A stretch of DNA of 64,000 nucleotides from Caenorhabditis elegans (GCF_000002985.6 NC_003284.9:9300001-9364000), one strand, 5' to 3'. Shown: positions 43,744-57,169, numbered from the stretch's first letter. The notes: a model not told the origin generated them from the letters alone. Numbers and translations are program-made.

Positions 43744-46700
43744 TCACTCTGAAGTAGAAGACTGTCGGGATGTGGAGCGCAAAGTTTGACCGAATATTCG
43801 GAATCTCTGGCATATGGATAGACCTAAGTCGGTGAGCCCGAGTTCCAGGAAATATTTCTGACGTTCAATGTCGTCAATGGCTACGGTTAGGAAATATCCA
43901 CGCGACCCTGAAACACACACGTTCAAAAATCAATTCAAAAAATACACTGATAAACATGTCGATAATTTAATTTTGAAACCTTACCATTCATCGCCAACGT
44001 AACAGCCACTACTTGAATCACTTTCCTCATTGGATGAGCATCACTAGCGTCCATGCCAAAATATGTTTCCACCCAGGCGGGATAGTTTTCGAATATTTGA
44101 TCTGGAATCTTTGGATACCATTCCTCTATATCCATTGGAGTCTGGCTGTTTTGAATAAACTCAATATATTCATCGGTCAACTTTGTTGATCCTATCTTCG
44201 AATCTTCAATGAGGCCTCTGTACTTTTCTTTCAGTTTTTCTTTGTACGTAATTAAGAAGTTGGAGAACAAGGTGCCATCGAAGTGAGCTGATGCGTAGCA
44301 GACTGGCTGAAAATGTTTTGTTTGTCAAAAGGCCTCTCTTGAAAGTTTTAAATTCTTACACGTACTTTGTGGCCAGTTTCGTCAACTTTTTCACAAAGAA
44401 AATTGTGCTCGGCACCACTACACAGGAATGGAATAATGTTGCGATCCGCAAAGTTGGTGGCACGTCGATGAAGAAGCTCTTGGTTAGTTGTAAGCATGAC
44501 GGTGACCATCCCAGATATGTATTCTTTGTCGGCAATGGTAAATGGCCGGATGTCAAAGCAAAACATGCAAAGTGGTAGAAAGATTTTATTGCTTAACAGA
44601 ACTTCAATGTCATCCACAACATTCAATACTCTGAAATAAAAGTTTCCGATGCTCTCCCATTCATATCGATCTTTTTATGTTCCTCACCTCATCGTTTCGC
44701 TTCTAAATCCATTTTGATTGATCCATCTTTCTTCAGTGGAACCAAAATCCTCGAACAAGTTATTTTCGGGATTATCCAATGCATTTCCCTGCATCATCCA
44801 ACGTGCAACTGCGATGAGTAAAACACAACAACTGTGGGCATCAAACGCATATGGCACAATCTCTGACAGGATTGCCTTGTTTGGTGCTTGTGTAATGAAA
44901 AAAAAAGAGTCGATCGCGCTTGTGAGGAACTCGTTGACACCATCATATTTCACTAGCCATTCCGATTGCAGAGGATCCAAAGTTCTGGAAAATACGATTA
45001 CTGTACTGTTAAGTAATGAAATTCAAATGTTGTAAGTGATGAAATTCAAATGTTTGTATACATACTCTATCTCTTTAAAACTTTTCTTCATAACGGATGC
45101 ATTCTGCATAAGCCACCTGAAGTCCTTGAACATGCTTTGAACTCGTGGTCCATTCTCAAATGGCAGATAGTACATTTCACAAGTTGCACATAGCAGTGAT
45201 AGTCTTTGATTTCTTATTTCCTCAGCTGTAGTTGCTAGGCCAGGAAGTACAACAGGAGCGCTGACGTCTTCATCGACTGATACCATTGACTCATCTTCCT
45301 GGCTCTCCACAGGATCTTCCTAAATGCCGATTAACAATTGAAAAAAAAAAAACATAAAACCACGACTAACCGTTTCCATAGGCTGTGAATACTCGGCTGC
45401 CAGAGAATTTAACTCAGAAGGCACAGGCTCTTCCGGTGCAACCGCCGACTGAATGATATTTTCAGTTGCAATCTCGGCGGGCATAACAGGTTCCGGGCGA
45501 ATGACTCCATGAGTTTCCGGCAAGTCCAAAAGCCAAACACATTCACGACGATCTGGTACATACCCAGCAACATCTGCAGTCAATTGAGGTGGCCTGAAAT
45601 TGTTTAGAACCTTGAATGGAACATTGGCCTTATTTGTTGAAGAACTCAATCAATTTGAATTTCTCTTTAACGGTTGAAAAAACAATCCTAGTATTCCAGA
45701 AATTACACTCACTGTGGTGCATTTGTGACGGATGGCGTAATAAATTCATCAATCCACGTCGACACAGCATTCACGAGAGACACTTCAGGAACATATATGG
45801 TTTCGGTGTTGCAGTCAATGTTTAATATAACACCATTACGACTTGATATTCCGCTCTCATCTGAAGTTGTCTTAATACGAGCCACAAGCAGCGCTTCGCA
45901 ACACTCACTCTCTCGCAAATCTCGATCAGCGGCATTCCAATCTGATAAAGTATGGAATGGAACAAAATTTGCTTCATATCTTCCATTTGGGTTGGACAAC
46001 AATCCAGACGTGAACTCCTTAATTTTGACAGACCGATGCATCATTGGTCCCATAAATATCTTTTTCAAATCATAGTCGTTTGCATGCAAGTTGTCCCAGA
46101 TAAGCGGTTTCCGACGCATTACACTTCCCACTCGAGCCAAATGTTCCACAGTTAGATATCGGGAGATTACACGAGGTCCTGAATTTCAGAATGTGGTACA
46201 CAGAATCGATATTTTACCACACCTGTCCACATAATGTGGATGTCTCCTGCTAGCTGTTCTCCGATGGTATTCAAATATTGAGAGCTTTCTAACGTCGGAA
46301 CCGCTCGTGACTCGCAATATTCCGTTGGACAAAACATGAATGTTTTTGTGTTGAGGTACTTGAATATGGTATTGGCGATGTGAACCTACGAGATCAATTT
46401 TAAACAGTTTTTAATACTTTAACCTCACTTGTGCATGGGCGAAAGACGTAAATTGTTTCTGATCCTCGTCTTGCATTTGTACTTCGATGTCATCAAAGAG
46501 TACAGCAAACGAATCACATCCAACTGATCGAACTTGATCGAGTTTGTTCTTCAAAGTGTCCATTTCTTCATCAGAACTGTAGAGTATATCTTTTCCCGGC
46601 GAGATTGCATACACAAAGTTAACATTGTTGTCCTTTGCGCTTTCCACTAGATTTCGAAGATACGCTGAAATTTTCACAGTTTAAATTTTTACCTCAGACG

Positions 46701-47378
46701 ACGAAAAACTTGTGTTCCGTTATATTACATCAAAGAGCTCTCAATTTTTCACTGTCTACATTTTGTTTAAAATATGATATTCAGCTCAAGCATCAGCACC
46801 ATAAATTTTCAAGTGTAAGATATCATAAATTTTTAAGCGTTCCTGTTCAATTCAACACTCTTTACGCTTTTCGTTGCAGTCTCAATAATTATCAACGCCA
46901 AGAGCATATGCTTTATAGCAAGAAAAGAAGTCTTAGAAAAGTATGACTGCATGTTCAACTGAAACATTTTATCATTTTTCAATTTTTATACTTACTCATT
47001 TCTTCATTATTATATAGTTCTCTCCAAAGAGAACGGTGTTTTATATCATCTTTGGGTGCGTAGAGATACGTCGTCAATCCTAATTGGTTTTGACGTTTGA
47101 AGAGATGCTTGCGCTGTTCTGGGGTCCATGGACGTCCGTAGAAGCCTGAAATTCGATTTGAAAATAACATTGCTCACCGTTCAATATTTAAAAATGTAAG
47201 GCTTGTTTTAAAATAAAGATTATTCTGACATTCATGTTCAAATTTGGGGCTTACCTTCAACAACTCCACAAATGTACTTGCTGTTTTGCACAGCCTTTCG
47301 CCGATCGAAGCTGTAATATTGGAAATATATTAGCACGTTTAACTTTTTGCTACTAGCTCACCTTTCTGTTTGCTCCAT
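43744..47378 (-). CDS. oga-1: OGA-1, O-GlcNAcase (GH84 beta-N-acetylglucosaminidase)
   Basis: Twelve exons (47378-47362, 47310-47255, 47145-46996, 46664-46429, 46385-46223, 46178-45713, 45593-45371, 45319-45066, 44984-44688, 44630-44360, 44306-43985, 43907-43744) sum to 2619 bases, 872 residues. The enzyme removes O-linked GlcNAc from Ser/Thr of nuclear and cytoplasmic proteins. The N-terminal GH84 barrel starts with [17 protein letters not shown]. It continues through [11 protein letters not shown] and contains the catalytic Asp pair in FAVLFDDIE, used for substrate-assisted hydrolysis. [11 protein letters not shown] supplies substrate-pocket residues. A stalk rich in Pro/Glu follows (about 45320-45590), then the C-terminal acetyltransferase-like region. 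The adjoining intron/exon phases all agree. The gene is convergent with apa-2. There is no signal peptide, as expected for a cytosolic enzyme. Confidence 0.96.
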
Positions 47379-48675
47379 CGTGTTCACAGTCAATACTTAA
47401 TCGGGAAATGTTGTCATCAACTTTCACTCTTAATAAAAAATATTAAACATTTTTACGGAGACAATGAAAAAGAAAACATCACTTAAAATTTGAAAAGAAA
47501 TGGTAAGCAAAAATCCTAGAAGTTTACAAAATGTTGACAGGAAGATAACTCATTTTTGATATACTGCCCTATCGTTCAAAACATATACTTTAAAAAATGT
47601 AATTGAAAAATTCAAAACATCCGGTATAATGCCAAAAACAAAGATCGATAGAAGAACGTATTCGGAACAGAAAAGGTGGCCGTGGAGACAGGGACTAGGT
47701 TTCCATGCCGTCTCTCCTCCTCACATTGTCTTGTGACGGCCACGAGACTATCTCCGTCTCTCACTATCACTTACTGCATCGTTGTTTACTGGACTCTGTC
47801 GTCATCTGAGAAACATCAACAAACAATTTTGGGCAGACTTCTCATGGTTTCTAGAATGTTCACTATGATTTGGTGTAATTGAACAAGGCGAAATATTATG
47901 ACGTGGTCTGGTGGGAAACAATATCGTTAATGTAAAATGTATTATTCTTCAGTTAATGAATTCAAAATTTCAGTATCAATAAATGTTGGTTAGGGTAAGA
48001 TGACAGTCACATTGAACATTGTGTTTTTAGTTTGTGAAAATCTGAAGCACATGGCTAAAAACGTGAGACACATTTAAACTTTTAAGTTTTTGAAACATTT
48101 GCAATATCTGTATATTCTTGATGTTCATTAAGATTGATTAATTAAAGTTGTCAGCCAAACATATTGCCACTTAATTATTGAAACACTGAGCTATTATTTT
48201 TATTTTTTGATCTGAAAAAATCGGCGTTCAAATTTTTATTTGAAAAGTGTGAAAATTAACTATTACGATGCAATAAATTACCCAAAAACTGGTATACCAA
48301 GAAAACATTGGGAAAACCATAAATATTGGGAGACCGCAATATTTAAAAAAAAACGTTATCAAACAATGAACAATCAAATTTTCATATTCTATGAATATCA
48401 TTCATACGGATGCTGATTCAAAATTTAGAGATATCAGATTTAATAATTGTGCACAACATACATACCTTTTTGGACCATGTTTCTAACATCATACCATATA
48501 TCAATGATGTTTGTTAAAAGTTAATTCACAAATAACTTATTCTTTTAGAAATTAATTTTGATAACTAATTTGTTGTTCCACACCAGTTTTGCCAAACAAA
48601 ATTTACGGGTTTCAAGAATTTTTTTTATTTTGCTTCTTCAACATTGAGCACTTAACCCAACGCTCCTTTGAAAAT
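47379..48675. other. Intergenic region upstream of oga-1
   Basis: This contains the oga-1 promoter. A GC-richer patch at about 47670-47790 carries repeated CCGTCTCTC-type sequences and a short inverted repeat (GTGGCCGT/ACGGCCAC), about 300 bases before the oga-1 start. The rest is AT-rich with no supported exon. Confidence 0.5.
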
Positions 48676-48915
48676 TCATAATAAACGTTTATTAAAGTCG
48701 GTAAATGTAATCTTGCTGAGCATAAAAAATAACTCTTTGCCAGTGTACATAGCAAAACATAATGGCCAGATGTTGTAGATTGCGGTAGAAACATGCGAGT
48801 AGCTAGAATCGCTGAAAATGTTTGATTGCCTTCCTTTCATTATCCAGTTCCAGCTCCACAGTTTCAGTGTAATACTAAAAGTTATGCCACTAAGTACGAG
48901 TCCCGTTAGCATACC
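48676..48915 (-). CDS. Orphan exon or gene fragment encoding hydrophobic segments
   Basis: A minus-strand frame follows an ACTATAG acceptor at 48915 and runs 79 codons to a TGA. It encodes MLTGLVLSGITFSITLKLW, a polar Trp/Lys stretch and NIWPLCFAMYTGKELFFML, suggestive of two membrane segments. I could not find an upstream exon in phase between here and flp-20 (a GTGCGT donor near 49320 fails on phase). It may be a receptor-like gene remnant, the last exon of an unseen small gene, or chance. I do not recognise it. Confidence 0.22.
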   Translation of the reverse strand, partial: GMLTGLVLSGITFSITLKLWSWNWIMKGRQSNIFSDSSYSHVSTAIYNIWPLCFAMYTGKELFFMLSKITFTDFNKRLL

Positions 48916-49470
48916 CTATAGTTTCAAAAATATATTAGGAATCATTACGTTGCAAAATTTTTCAACCGATTGCCAAAACGATTACTTTTAATACGTCTAA
49001 TACGTCTATTGAAAAAAAAACATGCATAAATTCATCTTAGTCAAGTATATCACTGTTTTTCTTTGACAACGTATTCAACTGTACATATTGATAAACAATC
49101 AGTCATGAAGCTATCGGAAGATCATAATTATTTTGTCAGTTGCAAATATTTAATGAGACATAGAAATGGCAAACATATGAGTGGTTAGACCGCAGAGGAT
49201 ATGAAATCTAAAGAGCATTTTGTTTTGATCTTTCCTGAAACTTGGCATTTTGCTTAGTTGTCTTATTAATCAAGTAACACACTTTCAATTTATTATTCCA
49301 AACGTTAAAAAAAACGCACATCGTTCGATTAGATAGGGAAGGAAAGTTATAATCTCTAGAATAGGGGTCAAATAGGAGGAAGGAAAACGTTGCGAATAAG
49401 AAAACCAATGTTATTATTAATCGAAGATCAGAAATTTAAAGCCCGGAAGTCATCATGGTAGGCGTAAAAA
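48916..49470. other. Intergenic region downstream of flp-20
   Basis: AT-rich sequence with the probable flp-20 3' UTR (a minus-strand AATAAA at 49289-49294). I see no supported exon. Confidence 0.5.
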
Positions 49471-49872
49471 TTAACCAAGTCGGAAAACGGAACGTTTTCC
49501 AAATCTCATCATTGCACGCTTCCCAAATCTCATCATTGCTCGTTTTCCCATTCGAAAGACAGCTCGTTTTTCTCTGTAATGTTTAAAAAAAACTGTTAAC
49601 GTGCTTGCAAAAAATGTCAAAAGTAATTTTAACTTACTCATGTGGTTCATCTGTGCCTTCAGCAGACAATTGCAACCCTTCCTCTTCATAAATCGGGTAG
49701 TCATCTGACACTGGAAAAATAATGGAATCAAAATTTTGAAAATTAATATCAGCTGATTACCGTTCTGGAGCTCTTGACCAGGATAACCAGATGGTGTTGC
49801 CATACAAACAGCCAAAAACACAGAAAACAGTAGAAGTGTAATAACCACACGAGATTGAGTGTAACCCAACAT
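49471..49872 (-). CDS. flp-20: FLP-20, FMRFamide-like neuropeptide precursor
   Basis: Three exons (49872-49761, 49710-49638, 49573-49471) give a 95-residue prepropeptide. A signal peptide (QSRVVITLLLFSVFLAVCMA) is followed by an acidic spacer (SDDYPIYEEEGLQLS). A C-terminal block of amidated peptides is separated by Gly-Lys-Arg: AVFRMG, AMMRFG, AMMRFG and SVFRLG. The two identical AMMRFG copies and the SVFRLG end identify flp-20. The Gly donates the C-terminal amide and Lys-Arg is cut by the proprotein convertase; the last peptide ends at the stop without needing a dibasic site. Exon junctions keep phase. An uninterrupted T-run plus CAG at 49889 just before the ATG suggests SL1 trans-splicing. 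Peptides would be packed in dense-core vesicles and act on neuropeptide receptors. Confidence 0.95.
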   Translation of the reverse strand: MLGYTQSRVVITLLLFSVFLAVCMATPSGYPGQELQNGNQLILIFKILIPLFFQCQMTTRFMKRKGCNCLLKAQMNHMSKLKLLLTFFASTLTVFFKHYREKRAVFRMGKRAMMRFGKRAMMRFGKRSVFRLG

Positions 49873-52800
49873 TTGCTCACTAAAGTTTCTGAAAAAAAGG
49901 TTTATACAACATATTGAGCCACATAACAACAAAAAATCATCAAGCGTAATTATGCAAAAAATGAATCACGAAGAGGGAGAGAACATTTATGAATTTGAAA
50001 TGTTGTAAAACACTTCCTAGAACTCATTAATTATGATTTTATCGGACCTATGGAACTCAAACTTCACTGCAACTTCCAATGAAAGCATTATTGAAAAATG
50101 TCACGGAGTAGACAAAGAATAAAGCATATGAAAAATGAGCAAGGATACAAAAATAAATCCAATGTCCCGAGGCACATCGAGCACACCTATTTGATGGGAG
50201 GGTGGAGCTGAAGGGAGCGGCAGTTCTAAACTAAAAACAAAAAACTGTTCACGAATTCATTTCAAATGAAGCATTTTTGTTGTCTGGTGATGGAGGATAC
50301 GAGAGTTGCAAAACAGAAACTATGAAGGAAGCGGGCTCCGGATTCCATTCATTTTAAAAGAATTCCGTGACGTTATTTTGTTTCATCGCAGTCTATATTA
50401 GGGTCTTCTCCGTTTGATCTCAAAATCTTTAAATCTTCAAATCGTGAAATATCACGAAACCCACGAAATTCAGTTTTTGTATCTGAATCAGAATCGGGTT
50501 TCAGTGATCAAAAATGAAATGCATGAATAACTCAAGAATATACTTAAATAAAAATTGAAATAAAATGCCAAAATAACGTTTTAAATCTCAAAATAGCTTA
50601 TTCAAAAATTTAAACTATGGGCAATACATGTCCGAGTTCAACGTTTTCAAATGCACCAAAATGAGACAAAGTGAAGAAGTAGTTAGTTTTATGAGGTTGG
50701 GTACCGAAGTTGAACCATGCGAAACAACTACTTATATTCCGGTTTGGACGGGGAGCACTTTTTCATTGATCAGCTATAGCAGTCATTTGATTTAATAAAA
50801 TACTTTCAGAGATGTTCTAGAAACAATTTTTCATAAGATTATTAAAAAAGGAAGAAACCTTATCTTTTGTCTTTATCTTATTATTAGAACTTCAGAGTGC
50901 CACCAATCATACACGATCAAAAATTGCCTTGGAGAACTCATAATCTAGTAAAATAAGTATGAATTATTTCTTATGGACATTAGAGTGGGCAAACAACTTT
51001 AGTCTTTAACTTTAAAGTTTGCATATTTAGAACATTAGCACAAATATGTGTATTTTGTTTGTATGTTTACTTTGATGTTTGAACAAATCATAAGATTTTC
51101 AGAACACTTTCAGAAGCTCTTTCTTTCCAGAAATATAAGAAAGCCTAATTTGAATTTAATCTACTAATTTTCATAAGATAATGGGAACTGTTTATCTTAA
51201 AATGATTTTTAATACATAATATCATATATTTAAATACAAATTGAGTATTTTCCGTTTTACAAGTTTTCTCAAACAAGTTACATTTTGTGATTTTTGTTGA
51301 AAACTGTTAACTGGCGTTTTTTAACACTACTGGTTTGTCTTGTAACTGATAACATTGAGGGAACACCAATAACTTAAAGAGCTCACAAAAAATGAATCGG
51401 ATGTAGCGCATAGTCGGCAAAAGACAATAATGTTTTCAGAATAGTCACCCTCTGATTTTCTAAGAATTTTCCAATTTTGAAAGTGACTGGTAATGGAAAA
51501 GTAATCTGCTAAAAGTTCGAGATAATTGTGATGAAAATGGGTTTTTCGTTGCTATTGCCATTTCAAAAAAGCTGAAAAGTTCGAAATAGAAGAAGAAAAA
51601 GTCGGAAAAATAAAAAACAAGGTCGTTGTCGGATCTTCAAAATGATGGGTTCTATATCGCCTCAACACTGGCGTTGTTGCCAGTAGTCCCAAAAAGCGAA
51701 GTATGATGGTAGGAGGGCACAAGCCGAAACGACTTTTCGAATTAGTCATAAAAACTTAGGCGGGCCGTCGTCTTTCCGGTGACCAATGAAGATGTTAACT
51801 TGAATTTGATAGAGCGCGATAGAAATTATGACTGGAAACTGAAAACATGTCTAGAATCTAGAATGAAGATGTTAAAACTACAGAAATCGCATAACAATGT
51901 TATAAATTCGTATCCTTGAAGTTATAGATTACTTAACTCTCGTTTTAATAATCAAAACACTAGGTTGCAAAACTTTCATTTGAATACAATTTCAATATTA
52001 CTTGTCTAAGGGGTTTGATAATATGATATTCATAACGGAGAAAACTTGAAAAAAAGAGCTTCTGTATTTGGTTCACTGCGACTATTGTAAGTGTATTTAG
52101 ACAACTCTACTGGCGCTACTACTTCCTTACAAATTATTTGTGTTTTTTAGAAGTTAAACACAGTTTTACCCTTGTGACAAAACTAAAAATTGATTGCTGT
52201 GAAATATAAAAATTTTTTAATTCCTTTTTTTTTAATTTTTGATAATTTTGACTAAAAGAGTTGTAGCGTTATGATTCAGAAGACTTGACACATCAGAGAA
52301 ATAATTTTTAAAACCAAAAACGAGAAGAACAAAAAGAAATAGAATAATAAAACCAGTTTTTTAACTTCTTCCAGAACTTTGACTCAGATAGATCTCAGAC
52401 CGTAACAGCTGCACAATGTAAACTATTAAAAAAGTAGATCTTTATAAGTCAGCAAATCACTGTTTTCTAGAGCTGCTCTATGTATTACAAATCAAAAAAG
52501 AGTATCGTTGCTCTAAACATTATGTAACGAAATTGTTTGCTTTTTCCCAATTCCTAACTTTGATTATTAAAATTTGTCACATAATTCAAAAACCACATTG
52601 TTTTCTTCTTTTCGGAATAGTTTACAGATTGTTTTTACTTTTGTTGTTGTTGAACATAGTGGCAACTATAAAGTTAGGTATGTGAGGCCATTAGGTGAAT
52701 TATGATTTATAACGGTAGATGATTAAAAGAATTACAGTTTCTTAACAGTAAATGCTGAAATTGCTGCGCCTCTAAAAAATGGATCCACTAATACTTTTCG

Positions 52801-53713
52801 GGTTTCTTGTCGGGGGTGGATCTCAGTTTCTACATTCATATGTGAGATAAAAATTGGCGTGTTTCATGACAAGAACTCATAGATTCATAAGGAGAGGTCG
52901 TCGTTTTCGTCATCTTCATCATCTCCCGACCAATGTTTCCTCATTACAAAGACCAAAAGGACATAGAAAATAGAAATAATAGCATTCGTGCATTTTCTTC
53001 TTCAACTTTTTTTCCTGCTATTTCCGATGGTATAGATGTCGATGATGATGTGTGGGTGTCTCGACTTCTGTTTTATATTCTATAATACATTTTTCATTCC
53101 CGTTGAGTCTCCTTGGTGATGTTGAGGATTTCGCCAGAATGAAATTCAGATGACAAACGTCTTGCAATAAACCCATTTGTTATGATGACGATGATGAGAA
53201 TGCGGGAGAAACAAATGATGATGAGCGCAGTTTTATGGTCCGTATGAATCAAGTCATAAAAAACGACGAGAAACATGACATGGAAACCGAATTTGAAAAA
53301 TATTGGGAAAGGCAGCCTCATTTCACAATTATTCGATGGAAAAAAGGAAATGGGTAACAGGAATTGACAAAAACTTTTAGATATGCAGTTAAAGTATTCT
53401 TACTAAGCTGCTCAGTGAGCTACAACAATTAGCTCAAATACTTTGACTTTGAAACCTTTCGCTTCACTCTTTTATACTAATCCACGTTCTCACAATTATA
53501 TGGCTAATTTTTGAATCCAATTTTATCAACTTTTGACGATAAAAAGTCATAGTGAGAAAATTTTCTAAAAAAGTATTTTGAAATTTTGAAAAACGAAATT
53601 TCAATAGAATTATCCTACGTCATATGTGAAAATATCATAAAAAAGTAAACCGGGTTGCTATTCAAATTCATTTTTGTTTGGAAAAAACGTTCTTTCATGT
53701 CGTGTTTTTCCAG
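49873..53713. other. Long non-coding stretch right of flp-20
   Basis: It should contain the flp-20 promoter (minus strand) and, nearer 52.8-53.7 kb, sequence upstream of the first candidate alternative exon. The part at 52780-53330 is somewhat GC-richer. No exon is supported; the frame at 53094-53321 minus has no splice or family support. Confidence 0.5.
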
Positions 53714-53762
53714 CTTGATGTCAATATTTCGGAAAACTAAAAATCGAAGGAATCGATCATCG
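53714..53762 (+). CDS. Candidate alternative first exon A (MSIFRKTKNRRNRSS)
   Basis: A TTTTTCCAG acceptor at 53713 is followed after four bases by ATG (53718) and 15 codons, ending at TCG|GTGAGT in phase 0. The peptide is strongly basic. The acceptor right before the ATG suggests SL1 trans-splicing or a 5' UTR exon. It would splice to a common exon beyond the window. Exons B and C end in the same phase, which supports one gene. pkc-2, on the same clone series as flp-20, is the leading candidate. No common exon is visible to prove it. Confidence 0.45.
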
Positions 53763-54699
53763 GTGAGTTTTTATTAGTTAGTAGTTTTAAAAATACCTGA
53801 AAACAAAAATTAGTTTTTTCCTAATTATTAACATTGATGAAAACTTAAATTGTGACAATATTGACTAAACAGTTTTTTTGGCCACTTAATCTGATAGAAA
53901 GTTTTGTTAAAGCTTGAAAAATTATGTTTAAACTTTCAATTATTTAGACATCAGTGAGCTGCTGAGTGTCGTTATATGTAAGTATGCTTTTTTTCAATGG
54001 TCTGACTTTGAGTTTCAGTTCAAATACTATTTTGAAGCATGGTGCAAAAACATGTAATTTATTGTCAACCTATTGCATAGTTTTTGAAACATGAAGTTCA
54101 GGTTAAGCATTTGATAAACAATGTTCAACATTTCTAAAATTTTAACGACCGCTCCGCGAAACTTGGCCTAAATCATTTTTACCAGTTTTCTTCAATTAAC
54201 ATCAATGCAATACTTAGTTAGGATATCATATGTTGAGTCTCGATGTTGCCACTTTTCTACCACAAAACTCAAATTTTAAACTTTTTGACAACAAGATAAC
54301 CGGGATATTTGTTCCATGAGTATTTTTTATTTTGCTGATACACCAGACTCGAACAACTTCAGACAATTTCAGTGTTTTAAACTTTTCACATCGTATTCAC
54401 AATGTTACCCAGAAACGGTATATTGTGATTCAATTGAATGAGTAAAAAGTTTCATTGGAAACTCTGTTCCAATTCGGAAGGATACTTTATGTGCCCACGG
54501 AACCTATTTTTTATGCTAACGAGACTGTGATTAGATTTTGATTAGCTGTCTTACAAGATCCTTGTTTTCATTTTCAGGAAATAATAACCAGGTTTTCGCA
54601 TTCTTCGAAACGCATTTGATAACAGATCCAGTAACTGTCAACAACCATGATTAGATATTTCTAGAAGTGCACTTGTTTGAAAGTTCATAAGTTGATCGT

Positions 54700-55013
54700 G
54701 TGATTCAAATTACGGGCTTTGCCACTTCTCAAACGCCTTCACACTCACATCTTCCGGTTGTCAGTTGTTGGTGTCCGTCTGACAACACTTTTCCACGTCT
54801 CCTTCGACCATTCTTCTTGTGTCGGTTTTTTCGTTATTCGGTGCTTTTTTTGAAGAACCGAAAAACAAGAAAATGAGAAACTCACGTTGATAGACAAGTG
54901 TGCTTTCCCGACCACATTTCAACTTATCGAATTGCTGACTAAACTTCTCGTCCGGTCTGACGCCGTCAGTTTTGGTGACTGACTACTTCGCTTCAAACAT
55001 TAAATATTTCAAA
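54700..55013 (+). promoter_or_regulatory. Probable promoter/5' UTR of alternative exon B
   Basis: The 300 bases before the ATG at 55014 are richer in GC and CT-runs than the flanks and include CTTCCGGTTG and GTCCGTCTGACAAC. No splice acceptor precedes the ATG, so transcription probably begins within this block. The evidence is compositional. Confidence 0.35.
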
Positions 55014-55070
55014 ATGTTCCATTTTCTGAGATCTATTTCTCGAAACAACAGTATGCACAGCTTCAAAGAA
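55014..55070 (+). CDS. Candidate alternative first exon B (MFHFLRSISRNNSMHSFKE)
   Basis: ATG plus 18 codons end in GAA|GTGAGT, phase 0. The peptide is basic and Ser-rich, like exons A and C. A promoter-like block precedes it, and the frame upstream continues open, so a longer start is formally possible. It is taken as another start of the large gene to the right; proof would need transcript data. Confidence 0.45.
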
Positions 55071-57073
55071 GTGAGTTATTTCTGTTGCTATTTTCTATTT
55101 CAACAGTTTCTAAAAACATTTTATGATTATAAAACAAGATTTCCTGTCAGGATGCATTTTTTTTGAGCATTGATGTTTTAGAATAGAAACAAAATATGCT
55201 TCCTACAGGGATATTCTAAGAGAAACCCGAGTTAAGTTATTTTATGTGGCAACTCTTAACTGTTGGCAAAAACACAATATATTTACCCCTCAACTTTGTA
55301 AAATGCATTTTATTATCTCATTGGTCATTATTTCTAGTGTATTAGATAATTATGTTCAGATGTTGATGAAAGTTTGGAAGCGAACATTGAGTGCTGTGCT
55401 TTCCAGTGAACAAAATTTTTCACTAGGGTTTTCACCAATCAGGTTTTCACCAACAGTTTCCTGAAAGCTAAAAGTTGTTTTTATAATTCCATTAATTTGT
55501 AGAAAACGAATAACCAAAACATAAAAATCTTCAGAAAATACAGTTTATGGGAAAAAGTAACAAAGCATTAGATAAATTAATGAAAATCATGAACTGATGT
55601 TGTAAATTGTTGTATTAAACCTTTAAAATTACCTTCGGACTATATCTGCTTTCACCGAAAACATCACATGGCTAATCAAATCTAGAACTGTGTTCTCGTG
55701 TCAATCGCCTTGTTTCTTATTCTTTTCATCCTGAGTGAAGACACCCAATTATTTTCCGCTCGACGCATCTTTTTATGCTTTTACTCCCTGCCAGGAAACA
55801 ATTTTCTTTTTCATGCAAAAACTTCTTCCTCACCCATCAAGTACTGGCTTCTGTGCTTGGCACTTGTAATGGAGATACTCTTTTCAATGACCTCATATTT
55901 AATTTTTTGTATTCAACATTATGTTTTTGACCCGTGTAAAAGTTCAGATTTTGTATTGTGTTCTACAGCTCACCGTAATTCCGAAGACTCCGAACAAAAT
56001 ATTGAAAAAAGTCAGAGGAAGTTATTTTTATTCTTTATTGAATTTCCAAGTTTTCAAACCTCAAACGACCAAACAACCTTAATATTCTGCCATCATGTAT
56101 TCCGTACGAATGTAAGCGGAAAGTTGTGACAAGCTGTGAACAGGGAAAGCAAAAGAAATTACCAGACAATGGAGAATAAGCACCGAAATGTAAACAATTT
56201 TCACTTTTTTGTTGTTTTTCGAAATCCTTAGTAAGCTGTCGGATTTTTAATTACAAGTAGTAATAAGTTGCAACAAAAAATAATTAAATATTTTAATTGT
56301 TATTCATATGATTTTAAATAGAAATGTAGTTATTGCAAAAACAAATTTTAAAATAAGCCCAGTGTATCATACCATACTAATAGAGTACGTACGGTACATA
56401 TCAAAACTTTTGTATATACAGCATTATATTATATTATCAGAAACTAACAAGGAAAGTATTTCAGCTCATCATGGAATTCTTAATGAAAGTCATGTCATTT
56501 AAAAAAATCTATTCAAAACAGGTCATAGAAAATTCAGCGTCAGACAAGTCTTTTGAACTAGATAAAAGTAGTACTAAAAAATTTTGAAAAAAATGTTTTT
56601 TTTATATTATGGCAAAATTTTTCAGTCAAATAAGTTTTTTTTTTAAATCTTTTTTTTTTTGAACAAATTATTTTATTATTTGTTGTAAATTAGGTTTTTT
56701 TCAAAATTGTAAAGTAAGCTGAATGAATTTCCTATATGTTTTAGTTTAGTCTTGAAATGCCAAGTGTTGATCACTTAAGTTCATATAAACCTGGATATTT
56801 ATTTACAAAAACGTTGAATTTGCACTCAGACTTTGCAATCTATTACAAAAAATCAAATCTACCTATGAATCTTAAATTATGAAAGTCAAATATCATGTTT
56901 GGAACGATTTTTCATTTAATAAATTGCGTGCAACAAAAATTAATGGATTTGACTTGGAACCATTTCCATCGGCGGTTAACAGAAAGAAACCATTTTAAAT
57001 ATCAATTAGCCGACATGCACAACTTCACTCAATAACTGTAGTTAATGAATTTTTATTGAACAATTTGGTTATC

Positions 57074-57169
57074 GTATTTCCCCCTAATAGTCTAGCAGCC
57101 TCTATTAGGTTTGCACCCCTCCGAACCAATTAAAAATTAGTCTTGCATGCAAGACTAATAGAGAAATAC
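57074..57169. repeat. Short palindromic MITE-like element
   Basis: The ends are imperfect inverted repeats: GTATTTCCCCCTAATAGTCT on the left, and the right end reads GTATTTCTCTATTAGTCT when reversed. Inside the right end is a perfect 24-bp palindrome (57136-57159) centred on CTTGCATGCAAG. The element is about 96 bp and non-coding. Family name not known to me. Confidence 0.6.

Noticed and set aside
55698..56129. 143-codon plus-strand frame, the longest uninterrupted frame in the gene-poor right half
   Set aside because: It opens at GTG rather than ATG, has no acceptor in phase, no recognisable motif and composition like the surrounding AT-rich DNA.
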